This document shows, piece by piece, positions 17,247-21,643 of a stretch of 21,643 nt of DNA. The stretch's first letter is position 1. Each line of letters opens with the position of its first letter. Both the position numbers and the translations under genes were made by a program. The stretch is from Lysobacterales bacterium. Its GTDB lineage: Bacteria > Pseudomonadota > Gammaproteobacteria > Xanthomonadales > SZUA-36. Location: assembly GCA_030637665.1 (NCBI GenBank), contig DAOWGA010000083.1, forward strand, positions 1 through 21,643, given 5' to 3'. The notes under the pieces are model-generated. The model did not search any database and was not told the origin of the DNA. It saw nothing but the letters and a program-made list of their open reading frames with translations.

Positions 17247-18209
17247 TTAGCTTCGGCCGGGCAATCCACCCACTCTCAACTGGCGCAGATAGCGTTCCAC
17301 AGAAACCCAGGCGCCACACAAACCGAGAGCTCCGCCTGCCAGCAGTACGAACACGACCCGAAGCCCCCCCAAACCGTCCAATTCGAAGCTTTTCCCGTAT
17401 GCATTCAACAACTGCTCCAGGGGTCTGTTCAGGTAAAAAATAGAGACGCTCAACAACACCAGGGCCAGCAGGGCGCCAAGCAGTCCATACCAGAACCCGG
17501 TGTACAGGAAAGGCTGGCGGATGAAACTATCGTCAGCGCCGATCAGGCTGAGCACTTGAATTTCCTCGGCCCGGTTGCCGACATCGAGGCGAATCGTGTT
17601 GGCAACCACCACCACGACCGCCAGTGAAAACATCACGGAGAGGACTGTCACAAGTGCATCGCCGAGTCCAATCAGCCCCGACAAGCGCCGCATCCATTTG
17701 TGGTCCACTTGCACAATGTCAACGGCCTCTTGCTCTTCGATCCATGCAGCAAGCACAGTGACCCGGGCGCCGAGTTCCTCACTGTCTGCGGCTTGCGGCG
17801 TCACGAGCAATGTCCAGGGGAGCGGGTTCTCTTCGAACAGATCAAGCGCCTGTCCGAAACCCGAAACTTTGCGGAACTCTTCCATTCCCTGGTCCGGGGA
17901 AATCATTACGGCGCTTGCGTCCAGCCGCTGGTTCACTTTCCGCGCGAATTCCACAGCCCCGGCCTCAGTCACTTCGTCGTTCAAAAAGACCGTAATTGTG
18001 CCCCACTCGTCCTGCTTCAGATCCAGATCGCGCAGATTGTGCAGCGTTACATATAGACCCAGCGGCAAAGCCATCGCAATACCCAGTACAAGAACCGTCA
18101 TCAGCGTGCCCAGGCGATGACCCAACAAGCTGCCCAGGCTGGAAAAGAAGCTGTAAAGCTGGCGCCGCGTACGGGCCCGGATCCTTCTCCTGACAGACTT
18201 GATGCTCAC
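17247..18209 (-). CDS. ftsX: Cell division protein FtsX
   Basis: FtsX is the membrane part of FtsEX, an ABC-type complex that activates septal peptidoglycan hydrolases during division. The 320-residue protein has the family layout: a basic cytoplasmic N-terminus (1-33), membrane segment 1 (about 34-56), a large periplasmic domain (57-180), then three more segments (about 185-206, 236-258 and 283-303). NRAEEIQVLSLIGADDSFIRQPFLYTGFWYG (212-242, in parts) is the conserved coupling region of FtsX. The start codon is GTG and overlaps the ftsE stop in GTGA, so the two are translationally coupled. The stop is followed by the AT-rich spacer before rpoH. The ftsE-ftsX-rpoH order is widespread in Proteobacteria. 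Confidence 0.95.
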   Translation of the reverse strand: MSIKSVRRRIRARTRRQLYSFFSSLGSLLGHRLGTLMTVLVLGIAMALPLGLYVTLHNLRDLDLKQDEWGTITVFLNDEVTEAGAVEFARKVNQRLDASAVMISPDQGMEEFRKVSGFGQALDLFEENPLPWTLLVTPQAADSEELGARVTVLAAWIEEQEAVDIVQVDHKWMRRLSGLIGLGDALVTVLSVMFSLAVVVVVANTIRLDVGNRAEEIQVLSLIGADDSFIRQPFLYTGFWYGLLGALLALVLLSVSIFYLNRPLEQLLNAYGKSFELDGLGGLRVVFVLLAGGALGLCGAWVSVERYLRQLRVGGLPGRS

Positions 18210-18895
18210 GACACCGCGGCAGCACTCACCGCCGCCGGTATGTCATCGATCAGCCTGCCGCCGGAAAGCACCAACACCCGTTGTCCCATAGCCCGTATCA
18301 AAGACAGGTCATGCGAGGCGACCATCACGGTGACGCCATGTTCGTTAAGTTGCTGGAAAAGGCTGAACAGCTCTCTGGATAACTGTGGATCCAGATTTCC
18401 CGTAGGCTCATCAGCCAGCAAGATCGGTGGCATGCCTACAATCGCCCGTGCAATACCCACGCGTTGTTGTTCCCCGCCGGAAAGAGTGAGTGGCCAGGAT
18501 TTCTCCTTGCTGAGCAAACCTACTTTATCCAGTGCGGCCCGAACCCTTTTCTTGATATCAGCATAACGCATTCCGGCAATGATCAATGGCAGCGAAACAT
18601 TGTCGAATACAGTCTTGTCGCTGAGGAGTTTGTGGTCCTGGAATATCATCCCGATGTGCTGCCGGACCTGTGGCGTGAGCCGCGGGGATGTTTTGCTGAG
18701 ATTCCGGCCATCCACCAGGACCTGTCCTCGCGTGGCTTGCTCCAGCAACAGGATCAGCCGCAGCAGGGTGCTCTTGCCGGCCCCTGAATGACCCGTGAGA
18801 AATACCATTTCACCCGCATCGAGATGAAAATTGATATCCAGAAGGGCATTCGCAGCGCCGGGATATCTTTTGCTCACGTGTTCAAATGTGATCAT
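18206..18895 (-). CDS. ftsE: Cell division ATP-binding protein FtsE
   Basis: FtsE is the cytoplasmic ATPase partner of FtsX and couples ATP hydrolysis to septal wall remodelling. The 229-residue protein carries all ABC motifs: Walker A GHSGAGKS (35-42), a Q-loop in IFQDHKLL (84-91), the signature LSGGEQQR (138-145), Walker B ILLADEP (158-164) and the H-loop H195. IFQDHKLLSDKTVFDNV is characteristic of FtsE as opposed to LolD or MacB. The start ATG 18895 has only a weak ribosome site. In many gammaproteobacteria ftsY lies directly upstream; here rhlB does, 24 bases away. The C-terminus ends with a short alanine-rich tail. Confidence 0.96.
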   Translation of the reverse strand: MITFEHVSKRYPGAANALLDINFHLDAGEMVFLTGHSGAGKSTLLRLILLLEQATRGQVLVDGRNLSKTSPRLTPQVRQHIGMIFQDHKLLSDKTVFDNVSLPLIIAGMRYADIKKRVRAALDKVGLLSKEKSWPLTLSGGEQQRVGIARAIVGMPPILLADEPTGNLDPQLSRELFSLFQQLNEHGVTVMVASHDLSLIRAMGQRVLVLSGGRLIDDIPAAVSAAAVS

Positions 18896-18919
18896 TCAAG
18901 CAGTGCCTGTTAACCCACC

Positions 18920-20296
18920 TCAAGCCGGAGATCGGGGCTTACGGCGCCGCGGACGCCGGCGGGGTTTGCCACTGCCGGTCTGCGAAGAACTCCCGGAGCC
19001 GGCCTGCTGGCGCCCCTGGCCACTGCCACCTCTGCCCCTTCCTCGTCCTTTCGATGAACGATGACTTCCGCGTCCACCACGGTCGGGGCGTTTTGCAGCA
19101 GGAAGTGCTTTCTTGAGTTCGGGCAGTTCCACGTCACTGGTCTGACTCACCGGTATCGGGTAGCCGATGTAATCCTCGATTTCCGGCAAGTGGAATGCGT
19201 AGTTCTCGCAAGCGAAGCTGATGGCCTCGCCTTTCGCCCCGAGGCGCGCAGTGCGGCCGATCCGGTGTACGTAGTCCGGTGCATCCTGCGGGAGGTCAAA
19301 ATTGATCACATGACTGACGTCCGGAATGTGCAGGCCCCGGGCTGCAACGTCCGTTGCGACCAAAATGGGAATTTCACCGTCGTGAAAACGGCGTAACAGG
19401 GTCTGTCTTTTTGTTTGCGGGACCCGGCCGGAAATGGCCGCTGCGTGGAAGCCATTAGCATTAAGTGTCCGTTCGACGAGATCAGCCGCCGCACGTGTGT
19501 TGGTAAATACCATGAGCCGGCCACTCTCGAACTGGCGCAACAGGCCGGCCAGCAAAGGCAGTTTTTCTTCATTGGCCGGATAAAAAACCGACTGGCGAAC
19601 GGTTTCCACAGTAACGTTCTCCGTTTCCACTTTCAGCAGCTCGGGCTCATTCATGTGCTCGTAGGCGAGTTCCAGAACGCGGTGCGAAAGAGTCGCCGAA
19701 AACATCAGGCACTGGCGCTGACCCAGAGGGGGCAAGCGTCGCAGCACGTAGCGGATATCCTTGATGAAGCCGAGGTCGAACATCCTGTCAGCTTCGTCCA
19801 GGACCATCACCTCAATACTTTTCAGGTTAAATACGTGCTGTTTGAAATAATCAATGGTCCTTCCGGGTGTGCCGATGAGGATGTCTATTCCGTCCGCAAT
19901 GACTTTACGTTGCTTTTCATAATCCACCCCGCCGTAGGCAAGGGCGAATCGAAGACCGGTATCGCCACCCAGCAACAGTGCGTCCTTGTGTATTTGCAGA
20001 GCCAGTTCACGAGTGGGCGCCAGCACCAGTGATCGGGGATTCTTGCCGGGTTGGTCCGGCTGGTTCTTCAGCAAGCGTTGAAACATTACCAGCAGGAAAG
20101 CTGCCGTTTTGCCGGTGCCGGTCTGAGCCTGTCCCGCGACGTCGCTGCCCTCGAGTGCTTTGGGTAGTGTAAGCGCCTGAATAGGCGTGCAAAATGAGAA
20201 TTTGGCCCGTTTCAATCCTGCCTGTACCTCAGGCAGGAGATCGAGAGAAGAAAAAGCCAGGTCGGTAAGGGGCTTGTTTGTATTATTTTCAGGCAT
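18920..20296 (-). CDS. rhlB: ATP-dependent RNA helicase RhlB (DEAD-box)
   Basis: RhlB unwinds structured RNA and in E. coli works in the RNase E degradosome. The 458-residue protein has the two RecA-like domains with the DEAD-box motifs: Q-motif TPIQ (37-40), motif I AQTGTGKT (57-64), PTRELA (94-99), TPGR (143-146), DEAD (167-170), SAT (200-202), [12 protein letters not shown] (314-325) and HRIGRTAR (344-351). [15 protein letters not shown] and [12 protein letters not shown] favour RhlB over RhlE or SrmB. The C-terminal tail from about 400 is rich in Arg, Gly and Ser, likely disordered and RNA-binding, and longer than in E. coli RhlB (421 residues in total). The divergent position to trxA-rho matches E. 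coli synteny. ftsE follows 24 bases downstream and may be co-transcribed. Confidence 0.95.
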   Translation of the reverse strand: MPENNTNKPLTDLAFSSLDLLPEVQAGLKRAKFSFCTPIQALTLPKALEGSDVAGQAQTGTGKTAAFLLVMFQRLLKNQPDQPGKNPRSLVLAPTRELALQIHKDALLLGGDTGLRFALAYGGVDYEKQRKVIADGIDILIGTPGRTIDYFKQHVFNLKSIEVMVLDEADRMFDLGFIKDIRYVLRRLPPLGQRQCLMFSATLSHRVLELAYEHMNEPELLKVETENVTVETVRQSVFYPANEEKLPLLAGLLRQFESGRLMVFTNTRAAADLVERTLNANGFHAAAISGRVPQTKRQTLLRRFHDGEIPILVATDVAARGLHIPDVSHVINFDLPQDAPDYVHRIGRTARLGAKGEAISFACENYAFHLPEIEDYIGYPIPVSQTSDVELPELKKALPAAKRPDRGGRGSHRSSKGRGRGRGGSGQGRQQAGSGSSSQTGSGKPRRRPRRRKPRSPA

Positions 20297-20466
20297 ACTT
20301 GCTTCACTTGTTCATGTTCCGGTAAATTTTCCGGATTGTGGGCGAATTTCACAAAAAAAGAGGCAAGGGGGCTTGAAATTTGAAGCCTGTGCCTTGAAAT
20401 CGTTTTGCGGTTCAGTTGAAATGATGGCCCCGATCTCGAGCATTGCCGTTTCCGGCTCCCTGTTCC

Positions 20467-20495
20467 TTGTACCGGGCCTTGAGTCAGACCATATT
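20467..20495 (+). promoter_or_regulatory. Candidate sigma-70 promoter for trxA
   Basis: TTGTAC (20467-20472) and CATATT (20490-20495) are spaced by 17 bases; TATTAA two bases further is an alternative -10. The site lies about 57 bases upstream of the trxA start, in the 255-base spacer divergent to rhlB. I found no convincing promoter for rhlB in the same spacer. Confidence 0.35.
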
Positions 20496-20551
20496 AACCG
20501 CGCTGCAGCCCATGTGCCAGTCACAATGCAGTGTGAATTTGGAGAATAAAT

Positions 20552-20878
20552 GTGAGTGAAAAGATTACGCACGTCACCGACAGCAGTTTTGACCAGGAAG
20601 TGCTGAATGCGGACGGACCCGTTCTGGTTGACTACTGGGCAGAATGGTGTGGCCCCTGCAAAATGATCGCACCCATCGTGGAGGAAATCGCCGACGAATA
20701 CGGTGACCGGCTGAAAGTGACCAAGATGGACATTGACAGCAACATGATGACGCCGCAGCAATACAGCATCAGAGGTATTCCCACGCTGATGATTTTCAGG
20801 GATGGAAAAGTACAGGCTACCAAGGTTGGCGCCCTGACCAAGGGCCAACTCAAGGCTTTCGTGGACGAAGCCGTTTGA
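20552..20878 (+). CDS. trxA: Thioredoxin 1 (TrxA)
   Basis: TrxA is the general cytoplasmic dithiol reductant, serving ribonucleotide reductase and many oxidised proteins. At 108 residues it has the same length as E. coli TrxA and carries the active site WCGPC (32-36), [12 protein letters not shown] around it, and the cis-proline P76 in RGIPTLMIF. The start is GTG 20552 with GGAG seven bases upstream. An overlapping ATG at 20550 is followed at once by TGA and cannot be used. Divergent to rhlB and upstream of rho, it keeps the E. coli neighbourhood. Confidence 0.97.
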   Translation: MSEKITHVTDSSFDQEVLNADGPVLVDYWAEWCGPCKMIAPIVEEIADEYGDRLKVTKMDIDSNMMTPQQYSIRGIPTLMIFRDGKVQATKVGALTKGQLKAFVDEAV

Positions 20879-20884
20879 TCCTGT

Positions 20885-20917
20885 GCGCGGCAGTTTCCGT
20901 TCCGGATGCTGCCGCGC
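20885..20917 (+). other. Hairpin just after trxA
   Basis: GCGCGGCAG (20885-20893) and CTGCCGCGC (20909-20917) form a perfect nine-base-pair stem with a 15-base loop, starting six bases after the trxA stop. No T-run follows, so it is more likely an RNA 3' end stabiliser or part of a Rho-dependent site than an intrinsic terminator. Confidence 0.5.
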
Positions 20918-21120
20918 CATTCCAGACCGAACTACAGTCACTGGACGCTAGCGCCATATCGTGATAGTTTTAACTTATCTACAGCCGGGTCCCTCCGCCC
21001 GGGAATAAGACTTCCCTTTTTTGAAAACCAGTTGTTTGTGACCCCATTTAACTGGCCGGACATTGAAAAAGTTTTACAGCAACGCGGCGACACGCCGTGG
21101 GCAGCCAAATGATCCATTGA

Positions 21121-21142
21121 AATTCAGGCCTCGGGCCGAATT
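21121..21142 (+). other. Hairpin in the rho leader
   Basis: AATTC and GGCC (21121-21130, with one bulged A) pair with GGCC and GAATT (21134-21142) around a three-base loop, nine pairs in all. It is followed by GAAAATTTCTT, not a clean T-run. Its place about 75 bases before rho makes it a candidate attenuator element. Confidence 0.4.
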
Positions 21143-21168
21143 GAAAATTTCTTATTGATAAATAACAA
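21141..21168 (+). promoter_or_regulatory. Candidate promoter directly upstream of rho
   Basis: TTGAAA (21141-21146) and TAACAA (21163-21168) are spaced by 16 bases in the AT-rich segment before rho. The -35 element matches well (five of six) but the -10 element is poor. If used, transcripts would skip the hairpins upstream. Confidence 0.25.
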
Positions 21169-21218
21169 AAAACATTTTTTTAAACGAACCGTCACGGTCC
21201 TCAAATCAGAGTTAATCC

Positions 21219-21643
21219 ATGAATCTAACCGAACTTAAGCAAATGCCCATTTCCGAGTTGCTGGAAATCGCCGACGAAATGGGACTTGAAGGCGCAGCCC
21301 GCTCCCGCAAGCAGGACATCATTTTTTCCATCCTCAAAGCCCACGCCAAGAGTGGCGAAAGCATTTTCGGAAACGGTGTGCTGGAAATCCTGCAGGATGG
21401 ATTTGGATTCCTCAGGGCAGCTGACAGTTCTTATCTGGCCGGCCCTGATGATATTTACGTATCGCCAAGCCAGATCAGGCGTTTTGCGCTGCGCACCGGC
21501 GATATGCTCTCCGGAAAAATCAGACCGCCGAAAGACAGCGAACGCTACTTCGCGCTACTCAAAGTCGAGGAAATCAACTACGAGTCTCCCGATGCAGCCA
21601 AACGCAAAATCCTGTTCGAAAACCTGACACCGGAATTTCCGAC
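21219..21643 (+). CDS. rho: Transcription termination factor Rho (N-terminal part, cut by the window edge)
   Basis: Rho is the hexameric RNA helicase that ends transcription at Rho-dependent sites. I translated the frame from ATG 21219 to the right edge: 141 codons, still open. The first 40 or so residues form the Rho N-terminal helical domain ([20 protein letters not shown] and on). The cold-shock-like RNA-binding domain follows, with [28 protein letters not shown] and LRTGD, all standard for gammaproteobacterial Rho. The ATPase domain with its Walker motifs lies outside the window. The ribosome site is weak (CAGAG, seven bases upstream). trxA lies upstream, as in E. coli. Confidence 0.95.
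   Translation, partial: MNLTELKQMPISELLEIADEMGLEGAARSRKQDIIFSILKAHAKSGESIFGNGVLEILQDGFGFLRAADSSYLAGPDDIYVSPSQIRRFALRTGDMLSGKIRPPKDSERYFALLKVEEINYESPDAAKRKILFENLTPEFP

Larger units (their letters stand above)
20879..21218 (+). other. Intergenic region between trxA and rho (rho leader region)
   Basis: This 340-base stretch has no confident gene. It holds three inverted repeats: 20885-20917, 21083-21099 (seven pairs with one G-T, three-base loop) and 21121-21142. An AT-rich segment follows at about 21143-21182, and the odd-centred palindrome ACCGTCACGGT lies shortly before the rho start. A 24-codon frame runs from GTG 21038 to TGA 21112, with no visible ribosome site; its codons look protein-like, and it could be a leader peptide comparable in position to E. 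coli rhoL, but that is speculative. E. coli rho is known to be autoregulated by attenuation in its leader. Confidence 0.55.

Noticed and set aside
19415-20032. Plus-strand frame of 205 codons inside rhlB
   Set aside because: It is antisense to the helicase core with its full set of DEAD-box motifs.
20312-20941. Minus-strand frame of 209 codons over trxA and its upstream spacer
   Set aside because: It is antisense to trxA and crosses the spacer. I see no domain in it and trxA is unambiguous.
20906-21037. 5' part of a 68-codon frame between trxA and rho
   Set aside because: The frame starts inside the hairpin after trxA without a ribosome site, and these first 44 codons show no pattern of a real gene. 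Only the last 24 codons were kept, as a speculative leader peptide.

Overview
This window is a block of conserved chromosomal genes from a gammaproteobacterium. Gene content and order fit the class: a cytochrome aa3 cluster arranged as in Pseudomonas, the conserved rhlB / trxA-rho neighbourhood, ftsE-ftsX-rpoH, and a fused aspartate kinase/diaminopimelate decarboxylase of the kind known in Xanthomonas-like lineages. RhlB carries the HRIGRTAR variant of motif VI, which I also associate with Xanthomonas-type RhlB. The genus cannot be named from sequence alone. I see no tRNA, rRNA, insertion sequence, prophage, CRISPR array or integration site.

Layout. (1) Positions 1-2248, minus strand: putA, cut by the left edge. 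(2) 2448-10487, plus strand: an aa3-type cytochrome c oxidase locus with structural subunits ctaC, ctaD and ctaE, the copper chaperone ctaG, a very small membrane protein between ctaD and ctaG, SURF1, a divergent SCO-like protein, heme A synthase ctaA and heme O synthase ctaB. One small DUF2909 gene inside it points the other way. (3) 10547-13483: full-length glycine decarboxylase gcvP, without gcvT or gcvH nearby. (4) 13514-16084, minus strand and convergent with gcvP: the lysC-lysA fusion. (5) 16175-20296, minus strand: rhlB, ftsE, ftsX and rpoH, read in that order. (6) 20552 to the right edge, plus strand: trxA, a 340-base leader region, and the first 141 codons of rho.

How the genes work together. 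PutA feeds electrons from proline into the quinone pool. The aa3 oxidase is the terminal step of the cytochrome c branch, and its locus encodes most of its own maturation: heme B to heme O (CtaB), heme O to heme A (CtaA), heme insertion (SURF1) and CuB delivery (CtaG). A canonical SCO protein for CuA is not in the window. FtsEX controls septal peptidoglycan hydrolysis, RpoH is the heat-shock sigma factor, RhlB is an RNA helicase of the degradosome type, and TrxA and Rho are general housekeeping proteins.

I did not find a clearly new biological system. The points most worth checking are the SCO-like protein that keeps its CxxxC but lacks the usual SCO histidine, the small ORF between ctaD and ctaG, the histidine-rich CtaD N-terminus, the LysC-LysA fusion, the very AT-rich ftsX-rpoH spacer, and the structured rho leader with a possible short leader peptide. 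All promoter and hairpin calls were made by eye and are tentative.
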